A stretch of DNA of 27,228 nt, from assembly GCA_009869945.1 (NCBI GenBank), contig WIXG01000681.1, positions 1 through 27,228 of the forward strand, written 5' to 3'. The notes beneath the pieces were generated by a model that did no database searches, was not told the origin of the DNA, and was given only the letters and a program-made list of their open reading frames with translations. The translations under genes were made by a program, and so were the position numbers. Position 1 is the stretch's first letter. Each line of letters opens with the position of its first letter. The DNA is from Mesaphorura yosii (taxonomy: Eukaryota; Arthropoda; Collembola; Poduromorpha; Tullbergiidae). This document shows, one piece after another, positions 18,965 to 27,228 of this stretch.

Positions 18965-20269
18965 ATGCTTCTCGAACATGAAACTCTGGATTACTGGCGC
19001 TTCGCCCTGCGGCTGACTACCCGGCTGGGAGTCCTTCCTTTGCAGTACAGTGATCACAAGCGGCAAGTTCGGTACGGGTTTGGCTGTCAGGGTCGCGGAT
19101 CCCGACTCAGGTTCAAACAGATCCTGAAGTGGCAGTTTCGGGCCAACGTCGCGTACGGTCTGCTTGTCCAGACTCTGCTCACCTACTCCATTTACATGGG
19201 CGGCTACCTCTTCCTCGAAGGCCGGCTCACGACTGCAGAGCTCATATTCCTCGTCATTGCTTTTTTGGACAACGGACTCTGCTCCTTCATTGACTATCTG
19301 CTCGGCTGGAGTTCAAACCGCGAGACGTTCGCGTACTGCATCAATTCGGCACTCATCATCTTTGAACAACGGCTGGACAAGCAGTTTGAGGACTCATGGA
19401 CTGCAGCAGATGACGTGGCTGATAGAGCAAATGGGGTCAGGATACGGAGGCTGCTTCATGTCATACGTCTGGTCATGATTTATGCTCTGCCGGCAACCAT
19501 TGCAGTTGTCGTCTTTCCGTATCTCTCCAGTGTTTACCTGCTCGTTGAGGAATCGCTTCGTCCGCTTCAGACAGTCGCCCAGCTCCTGGGCCACCCGATT
19601 CAGCCCCCAGTAGAGCTCCTCCAATTCTTCACGCTCTGTGTCCTCGTAGGTTACATGTACACCGTTGTGACTGCTTTTGTGCGCCTAAACGCCCTTGTCA
19701 CGCTGTTCGTCACAATCTTCTCGACCTCTGATTATCTGGTCCGCTCCAAAGCACGCTCCGCATCTCTGCAGGTTCCCATGCATACCATCCCCCTCTTTCA
19801 GGTCTACCGTGCCGCGCATGCTGTCATGGCCCTTCAGACCCTGACCCTGTCTACCCTCTATTCAATCGTCGAATCTATTCTCCTCCTATTCTGTGTACTC
19901 GCTCTGTTTTTCGCGTGCAGCCCCGGTACGGCCGGCTCCGTATTTGATCGTTGCGTGGCGGGCCTCATTGTCTCCGTCGGAGGTTCATTCTCAAGCTATT
20001 TGCTCGCCCGTTTCGGAACTCTCTTTAGCTCCTCGAGGGACTTGCTTACATTCTGGCGATCGACTCGAATCCGTCCTGGACGCGGACCCACACGCCAATG
20101 GCAGCTTGAAGCAAGAATGCTCCGCACTTTGCGCCCGGTTCAGGTTCAGCTTGGGTTTGGAATCGGTTTTGGACTTGTATTTGAGCGTGTGTTTGCAGTG
20201 GACGAACTCAGCGTGTTGCTCTTCTGGAATGCGGTCGTCGACAAAACTATTCTTTTACTCTGCACGTAG
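18965..20269 (+). CDS. Gustatory receptor family chemoreceptor, intact and intronless
   Basis: Single 434-residue frame with about seven hydrophobic segments: near residues 62-82, 88-110, 165-190, 222-245, 290-315, 328-345 and 410-432. This is the size and hydropathy of arthropod gustatory/odorant receptors, which have an intracellular N-terminus and act as ligand-gated cation channels in sensory neurons. The C-terminal layout (RMLRTLRPVQVQLGFGIGFG, a variable stretch, then a final hydrophobic helix ending KTILLLCT) fits receptors of the GR family and parallels the broken copy at 9242-9780. No other membrane family is suggested, but the assignment rests on general layout because the family is very divergent. 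The ATG at 18965 is the first in frame. The absence of introns is unusual for GRs and may reflect retroposition or lineage-specific intron loss. A MITE lies 44 bp after the stop; the nearest AATAAA (20689-20694) is just beyond it. Confidence 0.75.
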   Translation: MLLEHETLDYWRFALRLTTRLGVLPLQYSDHKRQVRYGFGCQGRGSRLRFKQILKWQFRANVAYGLLVQTLLTYSIYMGGYLFLEGRLTTAELIFLVIAFLDNGLCSFIDYLLGWSSNRETFAYCINSALIIFEQRLDKQFEDSWTAADDVADRANGVRIRRLLHVIRLVMIYALPATIAVVVFPYLSSVYLLVEESLRPLQTVAQLLGHPIQPPVELLQFFTLCVLVGYMYTVVTAFVRLNALVTLFVTIFSTSDYLVRSKARSASLQVPMHTIPLFQVYRAAHAVMALQTLTLSTLYSIVESILLLFCVLALFFACSPGTAGSVFDRCVAGLIVSVGGSFSSYLLARFGTLFSSSRDLLTFWRSTRIRPGRGPTRQWQLEARMLRTLRPVQVQLGFGIGFGLVFERVFAVDELSVLLFWNAVVDKTILLLCT

Positions 20270-20305
20270 ATTCATAAGATTTTTATTTTCTGGGTATTGT
20301 ATTGG

Positions 20306-20685
20306 CTTATGAGTAGGGTTCCGATCGTTTCGTTTCGTCTCAAACCTTTAAGACGAAACGAAACGAAATGGAAAACGAACCGAACCGAAACGAAAAATGA
20401 AAACGCCCTATGACGTCATCAATAACGCTAAATTTTGTAGAAATGGTCCAAATATTTGCCCAAATAAGGCACATTCGACTTTTTTAGCTAGATACCCGTG
20501 TACATTCCTAAAATTACTTGGTTTTCTGAAGTATTTACCTGATAGCTTAATAAAAATGCCAAAGAGGCCGAAAATGGCCTAAAATTGTCTTTAAAAAAAT
20601 GATCTGAAAGAAGAAACGAGAATTTTCGTTTCCAAAAAATGCTAAAACGAAACGAAACGAAAACGATTGGAACCCTACTTATCAG
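20306..20685. mobile_element. hAT-type MITE (20314-20677) with 8-bp target duplication
   Basis: A 364-bp element begins TAGGGTTCC at 20314 and ends GGAACCCTA at 20677. The inverted termini extend further as TAGGGTTCCgATCGTTTCG against TAGGGTTCCaATCGTTTTCG. Flanking octamers CTTATGAG (20306-20313) and CTTATCAG (20678-20685) match at 7 of 8 positions, the target-site duplication length of hAT elements. Just inside the left end is a perfect 15-bp hairpin: arms 20326-20340 and 20351-20365, 10-base loop. Both ends are rich in CGAAA/CGTTT pentamers. There is no transposase frame, so it is non-autonomous. The single TSD mismatch suggests an insertion that is not brand new. Confidence 0.8.
20326..20365. 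repeat. Subterminal hairpin of the MITE
   Basis: CGTTTCGTTTCGTCT at 20326-20340 and its exact reverse complement at 20351-20365 are separated by 10 bases. Subterminal repeats and hairpins of this kind often serve as transposase binding sites in hAT-like elements; that role is inferred here. Confidence 0.7.
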
Positions 20686-20799
20686 TATAATAAAAAACTG
20701 TAAAAGGTTTCATTTGTTGAGAGTGGAGAATTTCTCTTATTATTAATGATGTAGAAAGAAGGCAGGCACGAGTTGCGCGTCTTTGTTTATGTCGGTTGG

Positions 20800-21603
20800 T
20801 GTTCCGGCATGCAGGGCATGTTCATTATCATATTCGGTGGGTCGGAGAGGAAGCGTTGTATATTGGCCTCAGTGCTGAAGTTAATTTTAAAAAGCCACTA
20901 AAATTTGTGCTAAAAACCGAAAAATAAAATATTGAGTTAAGCCACCATCGCCTACTCCATTCAAAATCCAATTCTTTCTGGCAAGTGAGGAGCGCCTGAT
21001 TGGTTAAATTAGGAGGAGCCCTCAAAATCTGGTGACCCTGAAGTGACTTCGGGAGCCAGGAGGATTAGATTTAGACAGTTGCAGCCCACGGAGCCATTCG
21101 TACATCGGCTAGTGATTGGCCAAAAATCACCCCCAATTAAGGCTTGCTGTCGGCTGACGACAGCATTCTGAGGTACAGAAGTTCCAAGTTTGACTAATCC
21201 TTGAACTCTTCTAATTTGAATTTGTTCTCATTCTGCTTGCATAATGGATCGCCTGCGACGAGCTCGGGCTGTACACCGGGGACGCGTGACGAGGACGATC
21301 AACGAGTTGACCGTCGAATTGGCCAAAGATCCTGCGGACAATGCCGTCCTCCGAAATCGCATCGAGAGACTCCAGGAAGCGTTACAAGAAGTGACAGAAG
21401 GAGATCAGCAAATCCTGGATGCCATGCTCGACGCAGAGACCCCCGAGGAAGAATTAAACCAAGAAGTGGCTGCCATGGACGAATACAAGGATCAAGTACG
21501 AGCCATTGAGTACCAGGTCTATGCCGTGCTGCAGCCATCGTATCATTTTCTGCCATTGCTTTCAAGTGCCTCATTGCAGCGCTGTCTGCATTGGACCTCT
21601 TGA
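20800..21603 (+). mobile_element. BEL/Pao-like LTR retroelement remnant (LTR, PBS region, gag start)
   Basis: The likely 5' LTR runs from TGTTCCGG at 20800 to about 21025 and contains an AATAAA (20923-20928) as expected for an R region. Immediately after it, TGGTGACCCTGAAGTG at 21030-21045 resembles the conserved region following the LTR in BEL/Pao elements. The gag-like frame then starts at 21244. No 3' LTR, protease, reverse transcriptase or integrase is seen in the following kilobases, so it is a truncated 5' remnant. Confidence 0.55.
21244..21603 (+). CDS. BEL/Pao-type gag N-terminal fragment
   Basis: The 119-residue frame begins MDRLRRARAVHRGRVTRTIN, followed by a charged helical stretch with repeated Leu/Glu spacing (ERLQEALQEVTEGDQQILDA) and an acidic EEELNQEVAAMDEYKDQVRA segment. 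This is the usual start of gag polyproteins in arthropod BEL/Pao elements. From about residue 95 the sequence loses that character (SYHFLPLLSSASLQR) and stops, while a full gag would continue for several hundred residues. It is therefore truncated or frameshifted there. Expression as a protein is doubtful; a domesticated gag is the less likely alternative. Confidence 0.6.
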   Translation: MDRLRRARAVHRGRVTRTINELTVELAKDPADNAVLRNRIERLQEALQEVTEGDQQILDAMLDAETPEEELNQEVAAMDEYKDQVRAIEYQVYAVLQPSYHFLPLLSSASLQRCLHWTS

Positions 21604-22577
21604 CAAATTCAATAATTGCATCGAAACTTCTCCATTAGTAGTCAGCAGCAGCAACCCAAGTTGTCCAAGAGTTTAAACTGGAACTGGAGGAAGAGATGGC
21701 ATGCAGTCCTGTTCTTGAGTTGATCATGGCCCAACTGATTCTTAACGAACTCCATCTAAAATGAAATGATTAATGAAAGCGGATAATTAAAAATCCAATT
21801 TCTAATATGAGCAATTGTATTGGGAAAAACACTTGCTTACACTTGCCAATTGCAACATTCCACCCCAACCTGGGGTGGACTGAGTGGAACTGGAAATGAC
21901 GCTCACTGACAACAAGACCACTTGACCACTCAGTGCAAGCCAACACAAGCAACTGGACACAATAGTACTATTTCTCTCTTTCTGTACACGCGCCTTTTCC
22001 TGACGTAGTACATAGAATGTATGCACATTAAAGGACATGGACCCTGCAGGCTATGCACACAACCTCAATAATGCTTCAGCTTGACGTTGCGATAATTTAA
22101 ATAAACTTTCAATGAGCGATAAGGACAGCAAAAGGCCCTCACTTGTATGCACTCGTTCTTCATTCAAGGTACACCCACTTTCGTCACACAGACGAATCGT
22201 GCGTAGGACCATTTGCTTGTATGAGCAATGGTTATTGGACCTATGGTTGTTGGACCAATCACCTTATACTGGTCACCACAACGACAGGGAGAAACTGGAG
22301 ATTGTGTACGACGAGCAACTCGGGCTCGTGATTGAGAAGCCAAAAGAAGGATCCACGCTGCAGTCACTCTGGGAAGTTATCCCGTCGTCGTAGTAGTCAT
22401 CGAATTTTATTTATTTATTGGAGGAGTGAAGAATTCGCCGCTAAAGTGGTCAGGCAGCGAAAGATTGGCACATCCACCCCATCATATCCATCCAATGACC
22501 ATGTAATCATGCTATTAGCTTGTGCAAAGAGACAAATTGTACCAAATCACTTGTGCAAAGAGACAACTTTGTGTCAT
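21604..22577. other. Intergenic between retroelement remnant and P450 exon
   Basis: Some of the first 130 bases may be further decayed gag (a Gln-rich QQQQPKLSK reading near 21645). An open frame at 22112-22393 (+) has 93 codons but no recognisable content. Its overlapping frame has several cysteines (CVGPFACMSNGYWTYGCW), which I cannot assign. A 17-base direct repeat lies at 22519-22535 and 22550-22566. Confidence 0.4.
22519..22566 (+). repeat. Two direct copies of a 17-base sequence
   Basis: CTTGTGCAAAGAGACAA occurs at 22519-22535 and again at 22550-22566, a 31-base period. The first 14 bases recur at 23479-23492. This may be a small tandem or a trace of a dispersed repeat family around the P450 fragment. 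Confidence 0.5.
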
Positions 22578-22700
22578 GACCCGTGGATTCCAAAGTACGG
22601 CCCCATCGTGGGCGTTCGTTTTGGTTCTTTCCCTTGCGTCATCATCTCCGACTACAAATTGGCCAAGGAAGCGTTCGCCACCCTCCAATTTGCAGGTCGT
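22578..22700 (+). pseudogene. Cytochrome P450 N-terminal exon fragment
   Basis: In one frame the sequence reads DPWIPKYGPIVGVRFGSFPC then VIISDYKLAKEAFATLQFAGR. This matches the first beta-sheet and helix B region of microsomal P450s of the CYP2-like group (KYGPI...G...VVxSDYxLAKEAF...FAGR). P450s are heme monooxygenases of the ER used in hormone and xenobiotic metabolism. Only some 40 residues are recognisable. After FAGRH the reading loses family character and stops at 22779-22781. I find no membrane anchor, I-helix, ExxR or heme-binding Cys loop in the next 1.5 kb. It is either an isolated exon of a gene with long introns or, more likely, a gene relic. Confidence 0.6.
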
Positions 22701-24350
22701 CACACTGTGTCTTGTCTTTGCCTGCCCAACCAGCCACGGGTAAGACACCGATTGGAGAGAGATATCGAGAATCTCTTGTGACGACTTGTGGCCTAATTTG
22801 AAAAGGTTTTAAATTGACCACATCTGTTGCTTTTACTGCCTTTGAAAAATCGCCTTTGATTGTGTGACCACATTTCAGACACTTGTCATTACTTATGCAC
22901 TAATTGAAATGAAATTGAGAACCTAAGATTTAATGCGTGTTTGCTGAGAATTGGGCGCAGAAGTGGTCAAGCATGAGACACCGAAACATTAGTAATCGGT
23001 TGAGAAGGAATATGGTCTATCAACCATCTAGAGATGAGATATTACAAGCAGGAGACCGCAACGACGACGTTCAGATGTCTCGCCGCGTAATCGGCTTCAG
23101 AGTATTTCCCAGACATCCCAGACAGGGCAGCTTTACTGCCCGAAAAGAACCTGTAATGTCTAATGAATGCCAGAGTGTGATAAGATGGCGCTCTTTTCCC
23201 TTTTCCTTGTGCCCTTTTCGTAGCCAGTCGTCATGTGCTTGGTTGCAAAGTGCTGGGTTGGCTTGCTTCGTGTTTCGCCACGATTTATGACGCTCACAAC
23301 TGCAGAGAGAACATTTGGACACCGTGGAGACATTACTAAAGTCATTTGATTAGTGCTTTTAAGGGATGCGAGCACTTGACTTGTATGAGTCGAAAGTTAA
23401 GTTGGCGGATTTGCGACTTACTGCTCATCAAGCAAGTGTTGGCAAGAGATTAATCATGTGCAATCAGAGTAGCCAGCACTTGTGCAAAGAGAAACCTTTT
23501 GCGCCGTTAGCCAATTAGTTTAGGCGGAAATAACCGCAATCTCGTCTATTTGCGTCTTGTCCTATTTGCATAGTCGTACGCAGTAGACTTCAAAGCCACA
23601 AGTCTCATGTCTAACATAAACTTATTTGATCAAAGCCGGTTTAATCTCGTGGAATTGTTATAAAGCTATAACACGACGGCGCTGCAGAAAAGATAAGCGT
23701 GAAGGCCTGAAACACTTGTAATCTATTACAAGGAATTGTAATATATATTTACCCTGAATCTGACAAATATTACAGTTGCAACAATGAGAAAAATGAATTC
23801 AACGGCGACCATCACCGAAGAATCAAAGTTAAATTGGATCCTGGAGTTGAAGACGCCGACGTCTGTGCTGGTGTTGCGATTATCTATATTGATTTACCGT
23901 TTTATTTCAAATCGCTTTGTGCCTTAAAAGAATTTTTGAGTGACTTACTCGATTCGATTGCAAATTGACTCCGCCAAGAGCATTTTGGCCCAGGCACTTT
24001 TGGAATTACAAACGATAAGCCAACCTCCGACGCTCCGAGGCAATTCACTTAATGCTAATATCATTTTTAGTAATGCAAAATGCTCAAGCTCTGTCGCAAT
24101 TGACAAATGGACACCATTACTTTAAGAATCCCATTTTGGCACTTAGCACGATGGAAATTCTGACTTCCGAATTCCGATATGGAGAAAGCTTAATTACTTT
24201 GCACAGAGAGTAATATCGAAAATAATTAATGAGCGTCTTCCTCTCGATTCGCATTTAAGGTTACAATTTCTGGCACCCAATCGCCAGTTGCCTCTGGTCG
24301 TTACCAGCGACGATCGCGAAGCTGATCGTAAGCAATCGTCAGCAAAAGTG
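22701..24350. other. Intergenic, nothing recognised
   Basis: AT-rich. Open frames at 22937-23290 and 23940-24125 lack recognisable domains. No further P450 exon is visible. A third partial copy of the CTTGTGCAAAGAGA repeat lies at 23479-23492. The last part should include the promoter of the ionotropic-receptor-like gene. Confidence 0.5.
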
Positions 24351-26328
24351 ATGACGGCCACAATTTTAGCTGTTTTCTTGTTCACGAGTACGGTCCGCCT
24401 TGGCTCGGCGGTATATCTGAATCTGCAATACTTTTCCAGCTGCGCGCTTCATGCCGTGCATTTTTCTGGTGGTGACAATTTGACGGAGGCCGTGCTACAT
24501 TCGAACCAGTACGGCCAGCCATGGACGATGCATAACATGAGCCGCCCGATGCTCCGAGAAATGACAGACGACATAAGGCTGAAGGGCAACGTGAGCCTCC
24601 GCGATTGGGAATCTCGGTTCTGCAACGTTCATCTGCTCATTCATCCGCCTGATGCCAGCCTCATCGACTGGCGGCAATCTGACGCGTATTTCGAATCCGT
24701 CGCGCCATCGCGACATAACGTTCATGATTCTGGTCTACGCAAGCCCCTTTACCCTTCCCTTAGGCGTGAACATTCACAATTTCGAAGTTTATGGGCTCTC
24801 AGCTTACTTTGAACCCCCACCAGCCAAAGTAGTTTTTGCTTGGTGGTCAGACGCCAGCGAACGCCGGTTCGAGTATTTGCCGATGGAGGAGCAACTGAAC
24901 GGAAGCTTCATCGAATGCCAGCTTGGGAAGAATCGGAACTCTCTTCGCGGATCCGACATCGAAGTCGTGGACAGACTCATGTATTCAGTCGAGTCATGGT
25001 TTCCCTGCTTCAGCGAGGTGCATGAGGCGCTGCCAATGTTCAGTATCCACTTCCTGCATTCCTGCACCGCTCGATTCAAAATGCCTCTTCTGGTTAGGTC
25101 TCTTCTGCTCAATAGCTCGTTTCATATAAGGAATGTCTGCGGTGTCCCTAGTTTCGATTCAGCAATGATCACAGAGGCAAGCCTGGCGCGATTCTACGCA
25201 TATCCTTTGAGAGACACCAAGTTGCTGGTGGAGACAAAGGACACGTTTCTGGTGTACTGCGACCATGACAAAAGGCGGGCTCGAAATCATTCAAACTGGC
25301 TCAACGCTTTTGATTTGTCCTTGGCTCTCGTCGCCTGCGCCTGCTTTCTCACTATGGTCGTGGCCAGTGCAAGCGTCGTAAACGGCCGTTTAAAGGTGCT
25401 TTGGAATTTTCTCGACTCTTTGACCCTCGCGCAGGATGAGGGAACGGCCCGGACCAAATTCCAACTTCTGGCTACGATTTGTGGCTGCCTCTTCATCGGT
25501 TTCTACGAAATCTACCTGACGAGTCTGCTCCTCGCTCCGAACCCGCCTCTCATCTACGGCACTGTGCGAGAGTTGTTCGCCGGCTACCAGATAAAAACGA
25601 CCGTCGTGACGAACTCTTAGATTAATCCCTTCGTTGACCTCCTCGGAGAAATCTTTGCCCGGAAGGGAGTCAAACGGTCTGCGAACGAAAGCATCTTTTA
25701 CGACGATGACGGCAGTAGAAGTAACAGCCTCGAAATGAACAGAAGCGGATCAGCCATTGTAATCGAAGGAGTCAACCGAATGCGGCAACGCGTGTATTGG
25801 AATTCTTTGGTTCACAGAACTCCGGGCCTCCCACCAGCCCTGTGTCACGGAGTGCCTGAGCCCTTGGAGGAGGGAATCCTGTACTGGATGTCGTTCGTGG
25901 GGCGTCTAAGCGAAAGGGCCAAGAAGTACGCAGAATGGATCCTCCAGGCGGGAATCTACCGATTTTGGCAAGAAGTGAACCACAGGGGATTCGAACGAGA
26001 CACCGAACTGGGGCGCAGGGCCGCGAAATTGAGTCCGACGGGAGCAGAAAACGAATCGGTCCCGATTTCACTGGAATTTGAGGTCATTCAGATATTTCCA
26101 ATTTGTGGCTGCTTCCTGGGCATTGCTTGGTTGGTCTTCTGCGTCGAGTGTGTTTATCATTGGTACGGCCCTGCGTGGAGGGCGGGATTGGCGCAGATTA
26201 CGCCAACTGTTCGCACAGCATTCTCAGACGTGAAGAAGGCCGTAACGGTGGTGGTGGTGCTGAAAACCGAGAGCTGGAAAAGGTTGAAACCCAAAGCAGT
26301 TTTCGTCAAGCCGAGATCTCAGGAATAG
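24351..26328 (+). pseudogene. Ionotropic-receptor-like chemoreceptor with one frameshift and one in-frame TAG
   Basis: The ATG at 24351 opens MTATILAVFLFTSTVRLGSA, a signal peptide; an upstream in-frame ATG at 24288 is less likely. The extracellular part follows. Between about 24690 and 24720 the frame moves by one (YFESVAPSRH in one frame, RDITFMILVYASPF in the next). The second frame runs through a first membrane helix (FDLSLALVACACFLTMVVAS), a second (FQLLATICGCLFIGFYEIYL) and TSLLLAPNPPLIYGTVRELF, then meets TAG at 25618-25620. The same frame continues immediately with NPFVDLLGEIFARKG and reaches a last helix (FPICGCFLGIAWLVFCVECV) and a basic tail ending at TAG 26326-26328. Two helices, an S2-like lobe and a final helix match divergent arthropod ionotropic receptors, ligand-gated cation channels of sensory neurons. 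About 658 residues if continuous. Everything but two lesions is preserved. Confidence 0.65.
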
Positions 26329-26940
26329 TCGAATGAAGAGGCAAGTTAACGTAATTACAATTTATGATGCATGTGATTTCGCCCCTAATTAATCGTACGA
26401 ACAGAGCCCTTGAATGTGTACTTCTTCCTTATTGTAGTTATTAAACAGCTCTGAAAGTCATGTCACATTTTTTAAATCTCGAGTAGTAAAGTGGCAAGTA
26501 TCTTGTTGCATTGACATTAACCACAACTTGAAGTTCCTGGAATAACTGGAATTAAATTATGTAATTGCTTGAAACAATTGCCGATTGTATTGTCCCATTG
26601 TCAAATAAGAGATTGACAATCTCTTATTTACTTGATCTCCATGTTCATTCCTCATGTCGACAAGGTCGCCCGCGGGATGAAGTATGCATAATTCAAGCGT
26701 GCCAGCGCCGTGTAACATCAGCTGGCCGTTCATTGAGTATTGTTAATTCGTATCTTGAGTGACATCTAGTCACGGCTTTGCATTTTACGTCCCCGTGCTA
26801 CAAAAAACAACTAGACACGGAAAACGTCTAAATCACAGACTGCTTGATTGATACGTGTCCGACAACAATACACAACTCTGGCTTTAATTCGGGGCTCGAA
26901 CTTATACTTAAATCACATTCCTTACTTCAATCTCCTACAG
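26329..26940. other. Intergenic before the SLC23 gene
   Basis: Contains ATTAAA at 26440-26445, a possible poly(A) signal of the ionotropic-receptor-like gene, and a perfect palindrome at 26603-26629. The end (tctcctacag at 26931-26940) looks like a splice acceptor for the following exon. No gene is recognised inside. Confidence 0.45.
26603..26629. repeat. Perfect 13-bp inverted repeat
   Basis: AAATAAGAGATTG at 26603-26615 and its exact reverse complement CAATCTCTTATTT at 26617-26629 flank one central base. It could form a cruciform or a hairpin RNA, or be the terminus of a repeat. Confidence 0.7.
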
Positions 26941-27228
26941 GCAGCAGCAGACGGAGATACGACTACACGACAAAATGCTCAAGCCAAGAAAGGACTCGAT
27001 ACCCGCATCAGGCGACGATGCAGCGGGCATCGCCCTTCTGGAGAAAAACGGTACTTTGCCATCGCCTGTGGTGATAGTGCCCATTTCCACAACAAAATCT
27101 GCACTGCCCGAAGAGGACGCGCTGCTGTACGAAATCGAATCCGTCCCGCCTTGGTACATGTGTCTCTGCCTCGGTTTCCAGCACTACCTCGAGATGCTCG
27201 GCTCCACTGTCGCGTGCCCTTTCATCCT
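26941..27228 (+). CDS. SLC23 nucleobase/ascorbate transporter, 5' coding exon, runs off the window
   Basis: The exon probably begins after a CTCCTACAG acceptor at 26940. The best start is ATG at 26975, giving MLKPRKDSIPASGDD; the frame is open upstream as Gln-rich codons to the acceptor, so a further upstream start cannot be excluded. About 60 polar residues precede EIESVPPWYMCLCLGFQHYL and EMLGSTVACPFIL. VPPW...LGFQHYL..G is the hallmark opening of the first transmembrane helix in SLC23 / nucleobase-ascorbate transporters. These sodium- or proton-coupled carriers take up vitamin C or purines and pyrimidines at the plasma membrane. The remaining helices, including the QH and NAT signature regions, lie past 27228, so substrate cannot be judged. 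Confidence 0.9.

Noticed and set aside
22112..22393. Plus-strand 93-codon frame upstream of the P450 exon
   Set aside because: Considered as a P450 anchor exon, but it lacks a membrane helix and a proline-rich hinge.
1..27228. CRISPR arrays, bacterial operons or phage-type defence genes
   Set aside because: No regular spaced repeats; spliced genes and poly(A) signals show eukaryotic nuclear DNA.

Overview
This is a eukaryotic nuclear window, most likely from an arthropod. Genes carry short GT-AG introns (about 40-90 bp, often with GTAAGT donors), AATAAA poly(A) signals follow most stop codons, and there is no operon or Shine-Dalgarno structure. The gene content also points to an arthropod: insect-type gustatory receptors, ionotropic-receptor-like chemoreceptors, membrane UDP-glycosyltransferases, EB/Cys-rich secreted proteins and a BEL/Pao retroelement. 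A springtail (Collembola) or similar basal hexapod is my guess from overall protein flavour. It is not proven.

Layout. 1-1822: no recognisable gene. 1910-3286 (-): three-exon alpha-1,3-fucosyltransferase. 3589-4806 (-): EB-like Cys-rich gene broken into many frames. About 5345-6319 (+): coding-like but frame-disrupted sequence ending in a membrane tail. 6711-7221 (-): small two-exon secreted six-cysteine protein. It is divergent from GINS1/PSF1 at 7661-8589 (+, six exons, one frameshift). 9242-9780 (-): gustatory receptor C-terminal pseudogene. 10006-10241 (+): small broken Cys-rich secreted gene. 11248-12780 (+): intronless secreted protein with a lysozyme-like N-terminal region and a VWA domain. 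13685-15328 and 15768-17453 (-): two tandem UGT paralogues. 18965-20269 (+): intact intronless gustatory receptor, with a hAT-type MITE (20314-20677) 44 bp after its stop. 20800-21603: BEL/Pao-like LTR, primer-binding region and gag remnant. About 22578-22700 (+): a lone cytochrome P450 exon. 24351-26328 (+): ionotropic-receptor-like gene with one frameshift and one in-frame stop. 26941-27228 (+): 5' coding exon of an SLC23 nucleobase/ascorbate transporter that runs off the window.

The genes do not form one pathway. The mix of detoxification (UGTs, P450 piece), chemosensory (two GRs, one IR) and secreted Cys-rich genes, with mobile-element scars and several disrupted copies, looks like a fast-evolving accessory region. 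Two housekeeping genes (GINS1, SLC23) lie within it. Many disrupted genes keep their codon pattern across frame breaks with few stops, so base-calling indels in the assembly must be weighed against real pseudogenisation.
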